Shown here: positions 24,301 through 32,506 of the stretch, piece after piece
Layout of the letters: each line of letters begins with the position of its first letter
Numbering within the stretch: position 1 is the stretch's first letter
NCBI GenBank assembly: GCA_018873225.1
Contig: JAEILZ010000001.1
Coordinates: 2,604,001-2,668,000 of the forward strand
Reading direction: 5' to 3'
From: [Phialemoniopsis] sp. UDSM-2020
Taxonomy: Eukaryota > Ascomycota > Sordariomycetes > Thyridiales > Thyridiaceae
DNA: 64,000 nucleotides
The notes under the pieces: model-generated
What the model saw: the letters and a program-made list of their open reading frames with translations, nothing else
Database searches by the model: none
Told to the model about the DNA's origin: nothing
Made by a program: the position numbers and the translations under genes

Positions 24301-27300
24301 GCTGTCGTACGATGATGTCCAAGAAGTCTTCAGCATCCGCATGACTAAGTAGCGGGCCTCCAGATGCAGCCAATTCTAGCCAACGAAGCGTGTCTCGTAG
24401 GTTGAACTCCCATGGAGAACCCTGGGAGCCAAATGACCTATTGATCACTATCTCGTGCTCAAGTGCGGATACGAAGGCGATGATCTGGCGGATTGTCTCA
24501 GGCGCAAGGTGCTGTGCTCGCCTCTGGGCAATGCGTAGCTGGTCTTCTGTAGTGAAAACATCGGCATACACCACAATGAACCGATTAACAAAAGAGCTAG
24601 GCAATCCCTTCCTTCCACCGCCTTGGTGGTGAGGGTTCTGGGCGGCAAAGAGACGAAAGTCGGGGTGACGCTTGAAGACCTGGTCCAGCTCTGAAATGTA
24701 TACTTCGCCGCGATGATCTAAGCAAGCATTGAGGCCTTCTAGTACAGACTGAGAAGCCAGATTCATCTCATCAAGAAGAACCCATTCGCCTCTCTGCATA
24801 GCTTGCAGGAATGGTGCATCCCGCCACGCAAAGTTGCCTGCCTCCGCACCTTCAACTGGGATGTCTGTACCAAATAGATCCATGAGATCTGTTTGATCAG
24901 ACAAATTGATTCGCGTCAAAGGCTGACCGCAGGCGCGAGCAATGGCACTGACGAGCGTAGTCTTTCCCACACCAGGGTTTCCCTCAAGAAGAATGGGCTT
25001 GTCCATCTGCAGAGCACGCACAACCCTCATTGCATTCATCTTGGTGGTCGGTGCTGTGAACTCGAAGCTGGCGTCTAGTTCCGCGCCCAGAACCCGTGGA
25101 ATGCTAAAGTCCCCAATCGAAAGTAGGTTGTCACTCAAAAGGAGGGTTGGTTCCACCTCGTACATTGACCCGAAGCCGCCAGAGACTCCAGCGAGTTCGC
25201 TGAGTTTCTCGAGACATTGGCTCCTCTGTTCCTTCATCGTTTTGGGGTCGACGGCGATCATAGCTGATGGGTTAGCCCCCAGTGTATCAATAAAAACGGT
25301 TGCAGCACCGTGAAGCAAGGCTAGCATCAAATTTTGAGATCCGCATTGGTTGATGAACTTGATCCAGACGAGGATATCGCGAATCGAGAAAGCAGCAGCA
25401 GATGACGACCGGAAGCTTTGACCAAACCAGTAGGAGAAATCGACAACAGCGCTGCACAAGCTCCTGAACTCGGGACGAAGCTTGGAAGACACAATATCTA
25501 GGATGTCTTGTTTGTTTGCCAACGGCGGCACCCATATCTCGGTGAAACGATTCCTTAGAGCGGGTGACAGCTCCTTTTTGCCGAAGTCACCACCAGGATT
25601 CATCGTCGCAAAGAACTGGAATCCGTCGGCGGCTTCAACCACAGGATCACCCAGGCCTTTCTCGGCGAGCAAGAGGCTGCGCTGAGGCTCCAGTACAGAA
25701 TTCAGTCGTTCAAGGACAGAGTCATCTGCCAAGGATATCTCATCAAGAAGAAAGAGTTGTCCAGTCTTCATAGCATGAACAAGACTGCCATCAGACCATT
25801 CGAAAAGGGCCTTGCTCTTGGCGTCACTTTGTTCGATCTTCTCCACTAGGTCGGTAGGAAGACGAGCCTTTTCTGCCGAGCTCAGCGCCATGAAACGCTT
25901 CACAAGCTCTTCTATAGGGCCATCAGTCGGCAGAGACAAGGACTGAAGGGCATCCACAAGGTCACGCCTGAGCTGATCCAATATGGCTCCCCGATTCCGG
26001 ACTGGCCGTTGAGACCCAATCAAATCTCCAGTCTCTGTGTTCTGGTGCGCGTTGACAATGTGTAATTCCTTCCCAGTTGCTTCGGCAAGGATCTGACAGA
26101 CCGTTGTTTTGCCACACCCAGTATCGCCCACCAGGAGCACTGGCTCCTTGTTTCGGATAGCATGTGCCAACAAGACATAGAGTCTTCGCATTGCTGCCGT
26201 CCAGACGACACCTTGGCTGTTAGCCTTGTCATGAAAATATCTGAGCTCTGGCGATGAGCGAGCGTCATACATCGCGTCCGTGTCAATTTTGGTCTTGAAC
26301 ACCGTCTCGATGACTTCCTTCACGGCGACGCGCTCTTCCTCATTGCGTACCCTCTCGGCAAGGAGCATAAAGCCATTCATGGCAATTTGATCCCGATTAT
26401 CTGCTTCCCGCAGCGCCCACCGGAAGAGGTCACGCAATGTCGCAAAGCTGTCCTTCTGCTCGAACACTCGGCTTGTTTGTCGCAAGCGCGAAAGTTCCTT
26501 GTATACATTGACTATCCTCTCACAGTCAGATGGAGCGGTATTTCGGCACCTCTGTTGCAGAATGTAGCCCAGTTCACTCTCCGGGATATCGTCAAAGTGC
26601 AATTCGAGAAATCGATTCCGGAACGCACGACTGAGCACTTTTCTACCTCCATAAAGTCCAGGTGGGTTTTGCGTGGCAAAGAGCATAAAACTCTCATGAG
26701 GTCGCACGATCTCTTGAGTTTCGGGGATCAGAAGCTCCCTATTATCATCAAGAAGCCGATTCAATGCTTCGAGCACGTCTGTGGGTGCCAGGTTAAGTTC
26801 GTCCAGAACGATCCAATGGCCTTGTCGCATTGCTTGAACCAGCACTCCTTCCTGGAACTTCAGCTTGCCGTCGGGACCAGAGGCATACGTGCCGAGATAC
26901 TCCTGAAGATCAGTATGCTCGTGGTTATTGATACGCACGAACTTGTTGCCGCTGAAATTTGCCAGATACTCGATCATGCTGGTTTTTCCGGCTGAAGTCG
27001 GCCCCTGGATCAAGACCGGGAAACGCCGCGTTGAAGTGGCACGAACCAGATTCAGGAGATTGCGTTCGACATAAGGTGTCCGAATGTAATCTGTTCGCTC
27101 CTGGGGCTCGAGTGCACCCTTCAGAATCCAATACTGACGCTCTTTATCCTTGTCCATGAAACGAACGTAATCTCGTCCATCAGTCGGATACTTCGGGGTC
27201 TGGCGTAGGAGGCTTCTAGTCCGGTTCAGGTTCTTCTCGAAGAGATGGTCAAGAATCAGTGGCATGACAATGTTCTCCGATTGCTGGCTAAGCAGAGTGA

Positions 27301-30286
27301 GGAAACCCATGCAGAAACCTTCATACAATGCTCTGTCCAGACCATAGAAGGCCGCCACATCATTGACATAAGTCAAAACACGTGTCAGCGTCCGTAGACT
27401 GAAATGAGGGACCTCATTTGCGCCATCCACTAAGCCTTTCTGCTCAGCGAGATGCTTGATCGCCAGATAAAGGTTGGCTACGCGGTCCGCAGCTCGGTCA
27501 ATCGTGTTGCTGTTGCCTTTGAGGTAAGTCTTGATGATGACGACCAGATCTTTGACATCTTTGTCAGGACTGGAGACGTAGAGTTCCGTGAATCGAGACC
27601 TTAAGCCAATCGGCAAGTCGCGTTTGCCAACATCGGTTGCTGGATTCATTGCTCCGAATATTCGAAAATCGGGGTGGGCTTTGATTCTCTCAATCTCGCC
27701 TGTTTCTGATAGGAGGATGGAAGGTGTTTCATTTGGATCCGATTGCAATAAATCTGCAATTGCCTCCAAGGTGTCAGGGGACGCGAGATTGATTTCATCC
27801 AACAAGACCCAGTCACCGTTACGGACTGCCTTTACGATTTTGCCCTCTACAAAGGCAAATGCGAATCCTCCGGAGCCGCCAGAAAGCTGGATTTCGAACT
27901 GTTCCAGATTCTGAGAGAAGGCATTCCACCTTGGCTTGAGATCTAAAAGAGAATCAAGGCGTGATGACTCGGTCTTGCGGCGTTTTGCTGGCTGGCCATC
28001 CTTCGGCTGCTTTGCTCGGTCTCGCTCCTGCTTTTCTGCCAGCTGCTGCAGTATCTGCTCGAACATCTTCGGCGCTTGCCGCCACAACTTGGCAAGATCA
28101 GACCATTTCCCCCTCGCAAGGCTCTTGTCGATACGATCAAGATACCGTTCGTTTCTATCCCTTGAGATACCAGTTGCAAGAAATAGGTCGTCAAATTCCT
28201 CCTTGAGCGGCACGGCGAGACTTCGTACATTCACGGGCTTGAAACCTCCGAGAAGATCACCAACCTCACTCTGTTGGGAAAGGTTTACAGCAACAAGCTT
28301 ATGACCAAGTGATTCAGCCAGCTGCTGGACAACTGTCGTCTTTCCAATGCCCGTCTCGCCCACCAGGAGAACTGGTTCTCTGACCTTGACTGCTATTGAA
28401 ATCTGCTCCAAGAGTCGCTTGGCATGCGTGGTGGTCGCAAATGGTCTCCGCGACTTCGTCACACGTGCCTGGCGCCGTACTTTTGAGAGAGTTGCCCGGC
28501 CCACGACAATCTGTCTCTCGTTCTCCTCTAGACGAGGGACATGAGTTGTGACGAAATATTCAACACGCTCTGGTGATATCCTCATTTCTTGCCCAATTTT
28601 GCGAACCAGGAGCTCTCGAACACGCTCATCCTTGGCACTCCCAGAAAAGCAGTCAATTGCTTCAAGAAACATTTGGTCGATGATTGTGTCGTTGATAGGA
28701 CCATCAGGCGCATGGCCTGCGGCACCTAAAAGCTGATCGAGGCGCCTACACCACTTTAGGAGATCTCTTGAACTGAGAGGGCGCTCAGCAACACCTCGAC
28801 CAAGTGGAAGGGATGTAGAGTTTTGGGTCAACCGCATCAACTGGTCAAAGACAGTGAGGATCCCTGGGGCAAATCTGACGAGCGACGGAAACGTGTTTTG
28901 AACAATGCTCTGGAGCTCTTCTTGCGGCAATGCTTTCACATTCAATACCCTCCAGAACCGTGATCCCATAAAGCTTGGCGGCGTTGCTTGGCCATTCAAG
29001 CCCAATGAGCTCCTAATGGTTGCGAACATTCGAAAACTAGTCGGGGCTTTGATGGTCTCTCCGCGGGTCGGAATCAGCAGCTCGCGACGTTCGATGAGAG
29101 GAAGCAACGTGCTCATGACTTCGTTTGGTGCTCTGTCAAGGTCCTCGATTAGGATCCATCTACCTTCTCTTACTGCAGTGGTAAGAATGCCAGGCCGCCA
29201 TTCAAAGGAGCCTGGCTTCGTTCCAGTCGTGTAGAGTCCGATGAGCATCTTGGCATCTGTCTGTTCATTGAGATGCAAACTAACCAGACCCGAGTCCATG
29301 TTCATCTCCCTCGCTGCTTCAAGTATTAGAGATGTTTTCCCGGAGCCTGGAAGGCCGTGAAGAAGGATCGGCTGCGAGTCTTGTAATGAGCTCGCCAAGC
29401 TTTGCAGGTTTTCCACAGTGGTCGCGGTCTTCACGAGCGCTGTAGACTGCTTGAGGAGACTGTGCGATCGGGGAAGAACAATGCGACCCCAGGCGACGAC
29501 GAGAGATGTGAGTGTGACAACGCAAGGCGGTGACACTGGCACCAAGCCATGTTGTTTTTCCTTCGCCTCAAGCAGAGACTCTTTTAGACTGCTCGCTCTC
29601 CTTCGTTCAGCAATAGATAGGAAGACATAGTCTACCTGGGCACCATCGAAGTCGGCCACCATGGTCTGTTTTTCTGGAATGAATGTGTCGATGAGACTCT
29701 CCAATTTATGGTCAGATGCGGCGTACACCTGGCAAAATATCCTGATGGCAAGATATCTGACCACATAGTTATGATGATGGAATAAGTCTTGAAGCGAGAC
29801 GGGGACGAGCGGCGAGTATGTTCGTCTATCAAAACACACAAGTCTCCATACTGCCAGTAACTTCCTCACCAGTCCAACTTCCGAAGATGGGGCATCCGAG
29901 CCAGCCAAGTCAAGTGGTCGAAAACGTGAACGCGGAGAGTCCTGTGAATCATTCGGACTGTTTTCGACGAGAAATTTCTCAAGTAGTTGAGACAAATTCG
30001 GGCTGAAAGGAAGTATTCTTGCAAAAGATGCAAGGATGCTCTCAAATCGGGCAGATCTGTGGGCGCTGAGCAGCCATCGTGCCGAAACATCAGCAAAGAC
30101 GGGCTCAAAGTGAATGAATATGCGCTCTGTAAGTTGAGGCGCAAGAGCCGCCTCTGAGATGGCGTCGAGAAACTGCGATGAGAAATTTCCCTCCACGACG
30201 TGACGCAATTCGGGCGATAGAAGCCCCAGTGTGGTCGCATCACCCAACAGAGACTCCCTCTGCAGGCTTACGTCGTACGTCGCCAT
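15356..30286 (-). CDS. MDN1: Midasin (Rea1), pre-60S ribosome maturation AAA-ATPase
   Basis: Midasin is a dynein-like AAA machine that strips the Rsa4 and Ytm1 assembly factors from pre-60S particles in the nucleolus and nucleoplasm. One uninterrupted frame of 4976 residues runs from the ATG at 30286; earlier in-frame codons contain no ATG. Six Walker A motifs appear in order: GLPGSGKT (~312), GETGIGKT (~647), GPTSAGKT (~1098), GDTGCGKT (~1393), GNPGVGKT (~1770) and GPSGSGKS (~2080). A long helical linker follows, then an Asp/Glu-rich segment (about 4150-4600), then the C-terminal MIDAS domain with DDSKSMGE (~4768), which fits the DxSxS metal site that grips the substrate. The length matches yeast Rea1 (about 4900). 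No intron is needed anywhere. The 3' end of the coding sequence (15.36-15.96 kb) is markedly GC-richer than the rest. Confidence 0.98.
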   Translation of the reverse strand: MATYDVSLQRESLLGDATTLGLLSPELRHVVEGNFSSQFLDAISEAALAPQLTERIFIHFEPVFADVSARWLLSAHRSARFESILASFARILPFSPNLSQLLEKFLVENSPNDSQDSPRSRFRPLDLAGSDAPSSEVGLVRKLLAVWRLVCFDRRTYSPLVPVSLQDLFHHHNYVVRYLAIRIFCQVYAASDHKLESLIDTFIPEKQTMVADFDGAQVDYVFLSIAERRRASSLKESLLEAKEKQHGLVPVSPPCVVTLTSLVVAWGRIVLPRSHSLLKQSTALVKTATTVENLQSLASSLQDSQPILLHGLPGSGKTSLILEAAREMNMDSGLVSLHLNEQTDAKMLIGLYTTGTKPGSFEWRPGILTTAVREGRWILIEDLDRAPNEVMSTLLPLIERRELLIPTRGETIKAPTSFRMFATIRSSLGLNGQATPPSFMGSRFWRVLNVKALPQEELQSIVQNTFPSLVRFAPGILTVFDQLMRLTQNSTSLPLGRGVAERPLSSRDLLKWCRRLDQLLGAAGHAPDGPINDTIIDQMFLEAIDCFSGSAKDERVRELLVRKIGQEMRISPERVEYFVTTHVPRLEENERQIVVGRATLSKVRRQARVTKSRRPFATTTHAKRLLEQISIAVKVREPVLLVGETGIGKTTVVQQLAESLGHKLVAVNLSQQSEVGDLLGGFKPVNVRSLAVPLKEEFDDLFLATGISRDRNERYLDRIDKSLARGKWSDLAKLWRQAPKMFEQILQQLAEKQERDRAKQPKDGQPAKRRKTESSRLDSLLDLKPRWNAFSQNLEQFEIQLSGGSGGFAFAFVEGKIVKAVRNGDWVLLDEINLASPDTLEAIADLLQSDPNETPSILLSETGEIERIKAHPDFRIFGAMNPATDVGKRDLPIGLRSRFTELYVSSPDKDVKDLVVIIKTYLKGNSNTIDRAADRVANLYLAIKHLAEQKGLVDGANEVPHFSLRTLTRVLTYVNDVAAFYGLDRALYEGFCMGFLTLLSQQSENIVMPLILDHLFEKNLNRTRSLLRQTPKYPTDGRDYVRFMDKDKERQYWILKGALEPQERTDYIRTPYVERNLLNLVRATSTRRFPVLIQGPTSAGKTSMIEYLANFSGNKFVRINNHEHTDLQEYLGTYASGPDGKLKFQEGVLVQAMRQGHWIVLDELNLAPTDVLEALNRLLDDNRELLIPETQEIVRPHESFMLFATQNPPGLYGGRKVLSRAFRNRFLELHFDDIPESELGYILQQRCRNTAPSDCERIVNVYKELSRLRQTSRVFEQKDSFATLRDLFRWALREADNRDQIAMNGFMLLAERVRNEEERVAVKEVIETVFKTKIDTDAMYDARSSPELRYFHDKANSQGVVWTAAMRRLYVLLAHAIRNKEPVLLVGDTGCGKTTVCQILAEATGKELHIVNAHQNTETGDLIGSQRPVRNRGAILDQLRRDLVDALQSLSLPTDGPIEELVKRFMALSSAEKARLPTDLVEKIEQSDAKSKALFEWSDGSLVHAMKTGQLFLLDEISLADDSVLERLNSVLEPQRSLLLAEKGLGDPVVEAADGFQFFATMNPGGDFGKKELSPALRNRFTEIWVPPLANKQDILDIVSSKLRPEFRSLCSAVVDFSYWFGQSFRSSSAAAFSIRDILVWIKFINQCGSQNLMLALLHGAATVFIDTLGANPSAMIAVDPKTMKEQRSQCLEKLSELAGVSGGFGSMYEVEPTLLLSDNLLSIGDFSIPRVLGAELDASFEFTAPTTKMNAMRVVRALQMDKPILLEGNPGVGKTTLVSAIARACGQPLTRINLSDQTDLMDLFGTDIPVEGAEAGNFAWRDAPFLQAMQRGEWVLLDEMNLASQSVLEGLNACLDHRGEVYISELDQVFKRHPDFRLFAAQNPHHQGGGRKGLPSSFVNRFIVVYADVFTTEDQLRIAQRRAQHLAPETIRQIIAFVSALEHEIVINRSFGSQGSPWEFNLRDTLRWLELAASGGPLLSHADAEDFLDIIVRQRFRTQYDRAQVGNLFRESFNKDHVEHSLYHNLNSMTAQVGYGLLERNQLAQPTPFPNIDETSRLAEIESLMVCIKQDLPCILVGPSGSGKSALLNHIAALAGRKLVVFPLNADVDTMDLVGGFEQADPLREIHACMIQLREALCTHTLSLLPKTAPREIFSLIRLLEISTDDSSDLKAIVQAIEDLVPQIPSASDVAGCLARAYEILQRPLVLLNPRFEWLDGVIVRALEAGEWLVLDNANLCSASVLDRLNSLLERPDGFLSINEHSGPDGEPRIVRPHPEFRIFLTMDPRYGELSRAMRNRSVEIYIDQPSSQMGQYMSKITSIEARMARFQTVMSFSKSDLADTNGLMKLALDNISIADAQLLQRFSHDFTQSDVAELRSRDATRALEEMASFLQSSDALPIREAIHRQRQALSESLCTSMIDSGQKGSIAGRPSSRSLAIMQPLHPLHNMPLIKPVLKLSPQSLYWLGTAYDYYFELLAAHQALEGQFKTMNISRPSLLNRLQRSKIAGQVATVLTDSTVSASVFLTTILQELHDFLLANVGQDVDSSKARLLVRLTVHYWWRTYQLLVEPHFEEVRFQAHLKQGVKVFEDAFSQAMEPASRQLAQTLTHRLLHDFTAGFTLSTGLSMELIWLLARPYPIGDAQSLRQIIELERLAMRFDNLKWRADAPFHELTKIVVALADSYGAIREHNINAAELLETLETEIANLERRMDDNNTFDRPYFAEQFESLRQTLVLSNLSARTQPNRSMTDLVVLSDLPTLCAMRLRSVNGFSRRLQGLDNLLYQETSIHPWTGTMITDLLRKFDSMSEAKLSALRSLESELPAMGKMLVQSSEAIVSDHIQELNQILWELLHDVVASHDAILGVQLSSVFEAMATHIQEQGVTLTATGLQTSINETSPFRNGTCPQHLGEIMDAHFLTALLALAASRCGVQPRASFTAIAWVQFALGAIKLYTPDKVFDPHLKGQMERDFHATLCDNLAQKLSVLSNFERFFTGQSSNIRHSLIQQELTELGRGPDVAAIPIHRPSSNDIVRIQKELFNPVLDTIAKDNVSSTHFSVLSSHDKTNSQELRLLQDNVSRLIQRLSGQFTAYQDITVPLVNLLRCLQLGLSLTNTHESDTTTNGDNLSALLAVTPFLGGSLVCHDVTALPSRRFEFLSYASTSRAIEGALQLSPTLRQSVLACFHFFYEEWSKKLDADRKAEESKNNLYHFRGSIEDEEEIDQKEFNDLFPDYTTDPEESATATLSAQNQLESVRDLSIRLSKIHGHIVSNPQESQHALKDFLKQLGRQVARNADAYTFDGGLHLDRSLLPVALLNLQEKTSQFHSDNASASSFYASSNLPEVQKLVPLVHEIRSHFRKLQQIDEIGHLQPIADVLGGCDLVLELGYSKSLAEIIPRLERLHAFLYEWHFGGYASKQYIKPSLYDKVTDMIVAWRRLELTTWDKLFDMEVQKCKEDANSWWFIAYQAVIAGPLALLEAGQDLRNHASLLLEELDAYFVNSIIGQFQARLDLLRQMQQHLEMVVSDYPAMSVIHNAMQNFITFYERFENKISEALQKGREPLQKKMKEVLLLASWKDTNIVALRESAVKSHQKLFRLVRKFRAVLGQSAGAIIAQGLPDSEPAEITQNASHVVSLDIGERAAIACQQIMPEWGNDSQTRRLMNAKKLVGIMAKTGRLPESALQASSIVDTFVVDLLSSAAELRKETPGILTEDNKVAVKHLKTRKTKLFSDTLKDIRQMGFNRNLAENTLMAQKSLSKVLAQADVLVSTEGGVLDLDYHFHKLLDLAPRFREARYDHHSDLNHDTIHRSTGYLEGILFVVRQQRQNLSKSSQALASLQTSASSIDVLTASKDRGPIQIKQELSDSPRVLSWLYQVVQLAVDLVDTHGRLGKVDNKPVSDYLNATAKRLDVFRRRQSSFEVLPHGFTSSGALQLEDEIQQEFQLLQDTLDMFCNERPDLSFILQQVGQWTLITTSEFQNPRGTSLSTLNSEVVNTTRLILNAIQHFSKEAAALPTSTEDASWLVNYTDCLSTAIKSLHISTIEKAVSNCVTTLMTVNGEVEDVDRIAYALLGVLLPVLQQYMGLCQNAISQLAHLYRSTSKMAYHLCKSFTEIARQGFCTPQEKSDEKSGESGNLESGTGLGDGEGAEDISKDIQPDEDLSELAQEPGKDQNGEMEDEKDAVDMGNEEMEGDMGSAGAPEDDEDKTGSGDEEDEQDDMDEEAGDVDDLDPTAVDEKMWDGEDEEEAEKDQQGNAPKGQQKDDEPQAVDEDPKKDQKAQQDDENEQGEPEMDEEVGPEQDDVVPQDELNRQDQNVQENETLALPDDMDIDANDDGASSGAEDNLDDLSTNGGEDDQDLDVHESETEDQENPQDTSQQLEDVVSEIDDSEADQAQSEEEVEMDIDQQDEEGQGPEEEEQGEEEEPKPRLESAPEEAMENNKDAAPSDVRTGGGQDQEQAEGTENESQENAAQQDHGEMGESAAEQDASAGKKGRASRMDGEPPEGPEKQEDDAMDAQPFRKLGDALEQWYRNQRDIKAAQPDESSGQQDKNEAEMAMQEFQHLQDENAPADTQALGTATEDEVKPIDDSMAIDNDMEQTNNMVPPEEPEAADKLDEADQIDTAEEEKLERDESRSGVATRQGAYNREESMSPPPEEVTRVDDAEDEEIQETSTALSTTHITDTGRELRDFSESLHQWSEFQTKTHSLSLSLTSQLRLILTPSQSTKLSGAYRTGKRLNIKKIIPYIASSYKRDKIWMRRSIPTKRAYQILLCVDDSKSMGESSSGNLALESLVMVSRALTMLEVGQVGVMGFGADVFTAHDLVEPFATHEAGARVLQNFSFDQDGTDICLLIRRTIDQFRLARQQNATRGSEDLWQLSLILSDGLTPSSAHERIRRLLREAMEERIMIVFIVMDDASKKKGDSVLELKEAKFSKDEMGNSKVVIERYLDTFPFQYYLIVHHLEDLPGALAGLLRTWFAEVNS

Positions 30287-30600
30287 ATTCGGCGTGAAAA
30301 TCGCGATCTTGCCCGTTGCCCTCACTGATCATTAGTCTACGATACAGGCGGCGATACTTTTGCAGGAACTTTTTTTTGAGCAGGGGCCAATCGATAAGCT
30401 GATAAGGTCGGAGACGGCCACCAGTTTCCCGACCCAATCAGAAGCTCCACAACCTACAGAGTACCTACTAAGTTTTATGGCGCCAGCCAGAAAATCTGTG
30501 GAAACCTCATGTGCCTGACTTTGTGAGAGCTTGAGAAAAAAACACAGCTTCCCTCGACATTCCGTCTTCATCGACTCGACAGTGTGTCCCAGCTGTCAAG
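30287..30600. promoter_or_regulatory. Shared divergent promoter, midasin / bL12m
   Basis: This 314-bp spacer separates the start codons of two head-to-head genes. It contains two CCAAT boxes on the plus strand (30387-30391 and 30434-30438), a T-tract (30370-30377) and a GATAAG (30403-30408). A bidirectional promoter is inferred from the spacing; transcription starts cannot be read from sequence. Confidence 0.5.
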
Positions 30601-31215
30601 ATGTCTCTGTCTTGCCGATATGCAGCCCAGTGCTGCGCCCGTCATCTGCGCGCATCGCCCGCCGTTCGCGCCTCGACATCTCTCGTGCAGCACAGGATAG
30701 CGCGCCGAAACAACTCGACCGAGGCTGTCAACCCCAAGATCGCCGGTATTGTCGACCAGATCAGCCAATTGACCCTTCTGGAGACCGCAGACCTCGTTTC
30801 CAGCCTAAAAGTATGTGATGGACAGACCTACCAGCGAACAGAGGCCCGCTGGACTTGGAAAAGGAGCTGACATTCGCGTTGACAGTCACGACTTAACATC
30901 CCTGACATGCCTATCGGCGGTTTTGCTGCTGCTGCTCCGGCCGCCCCAGCCGCTCAGGCTGCAGAGGTCGAAGAAGAGGCCGCTCCGGCAGCTGCGGAGA
31001 AGACCCTTTTCAGCGTCAAGCTGGTGAAGTTCGAGGCCGGCTCGAAGCCCAAGATCATCAAGGAGGTCAAGAATCTGCTCGGATTGAGCTTGGTCGACTC
31101 GAAGAAGTTCGTCGAGAGCGCCCCCAAGATGATGAAGGAGTCCGTACCGAAGGACGAGGCCGAGAAGATCATGGCAACGCTGAAGGAGCTGGGCGCCACT
31201 GTCGAGATGGAGTAG
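30601..31215 (+). CDS. Mitochondrial ribosomal protein bL12m (L7/L12)
   Basis: This is the mitochondrial counterpart of bacterial L7/L12, the stalk protein that recruits translation GTPases. Exons 30601-30810 and 30886-31215 give 179 residues; the 75-nt intron is phase 0 (GTATGT donor, GTTGACAG acceptor). The first ~40 residues are Arg/Ser/Ala-rich without acidic residues, fitting a mitochondrial presequence. The N-terminal dimerisation helix pair (LTLLETADLVSSLK) is followed by an Ala/Pro/Glu hinge and the globular C-terminal domain with EKTLFSVKLVKFEAG, KIIKEVKNLLGL and the end motif LKELGATVEME. It matches L7/L12 over the full length. Confidence 0.95.
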
Positions 31216-31586
31216 GCGGATATTCCGCCTGATTAGGGGCACTACCGTTTGAACCAGGATGTCACGATAAGCTGCCATATAGCACCGCCTGTACAAAGCA
31301 CCTGTAACAATACATTGAACACATATTCTTGCATCTCCTTTACACGACAGTCCGTCCATGCTGCAGAGAAGGGGATTTGGATCAAAGGATAAATCCCCGG
31401 TCCAAGCAGAGATGTGAGGTTATTTACTTCTTTACTGAATTCAGGGTCCTTGAACATGGGTATCTAGGTGCAAACACTATTTAAAACAGACCGTCTCCTT
31501 CAAACGCCAGCCTTCTGCCTGCTTTTGCCTTGTCGTAATCAGAAACCAACCCGAACCTGAAAACCGAACGCCGGTCACATGAAAGT
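31216..31586. other. Convergent intergenic region
   Basis: This is the 3' spacer between bL12m and Ctk3. No gene or repeat is seen. Confidence 0.5.
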
Positions 31587-32506
31587 TCAGTGCAGCTGTC
31601 TCCCGTTGGCTGTAGAGTCGGTCTCACGATGGGAGCAGCTCATCCGGAGACATCGTTCACGTTCGACCAGCTCCTCCTCGCCCATAATGTGATCGTCTTC
31701 TCCGAGATCACTGGTCTCCTCCCATAATTTCCACATCTCTGCATCATTGCCCCTAGGCACAGCCCAGATATTCTCCCTAAGACGCTTGTGGCGCTCCCGG
31801 TCCTCTTCGATGCGTTGCTCAACCTGCTTCTTGTCAAGTCTCTGAGCACCACCGCGACCGCGGCCTGCTTTAGGAATGGTCTGCGACGGCGGCATGTCAC
31901 CGATGTCACCCTCGCCATTCACCGGTGACGAGAGGCTGATATCGTGGGCAGCTTCCCGCTCTTTCAAAACCTCTTCAATTTCAGTCACAGCCTGTTTTTC
32001 GAGAAAGTCCTTCTTTTGCAGACCATGGAGAACCTGGGAAACGCAAGGATTAGTCTCCATGTGCAAGAAATACACCAAGTGCTTGACATAATAGCCATTA
32101 CCTTGCGGACTACTTTGACGTTTGCCGCGCCGGATCCATCCTCCGGTGCTACGGCATCGACGACTCTGATGATGTCGCGCTGAAGCATGCGAACATAGTT
32201 GACATGGCCATTCTTACTGGCGTGCTCAAGAAAATGCTCGATGAAATACATGATGTTGGCCCGTGTGTTGACGGGGGTTTGGGGCTATTGTCCGAGTCAG
32301 CATCTTGATATACAACGAAGAATTTCTCATGAGGGTTTTCAGCCTCTTACCTTCTCAAGCTGCTCCAAGATGCACGAGTGCAGATCCTCGTCCATATCCT
32401 TGAACTTCATCGCGTAGACCGCGGCTTTTTGAGCCGAGGTGACGGACGCATTCAGATTCTGAAGTTGCGAGCTAAAGCGCACGCGCACTTCGAATGGATC
32501 CGCCAT
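31587..32506 (-). CDS. CTK3: CTD kinase subunit gamma (Ctk3-like)
   Basis: This is a subunit of the CTDK-I complex (Ctk1 kinase, Ctk2 cyclin), which phosphorylates Ser2 of the RNA polymerase II C-terminal repeat. Exons (minus strand) 32351-32506, 32102-32284 and 31587-32033 give 261 residues; introns are 67 and 68 nt and both junctions are phase 0. The N-terminal ~130 residues form the CID-like helical domain: MADPFEVRVRF, then a TRANIMYFIEHFLEHA segment and KVVRKVLHGLQKKDFL. The C-terminal third has the conserved acidic/aromatic patch around DAEMWKLWEETSD that follows a basic RGRGGAQRLDKKQ stretch. The length is close to other filamentous-fungal Ctk3 proteins. The start is the only ATG placing the CID at the N-terminus. 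Confidence 0.85.
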
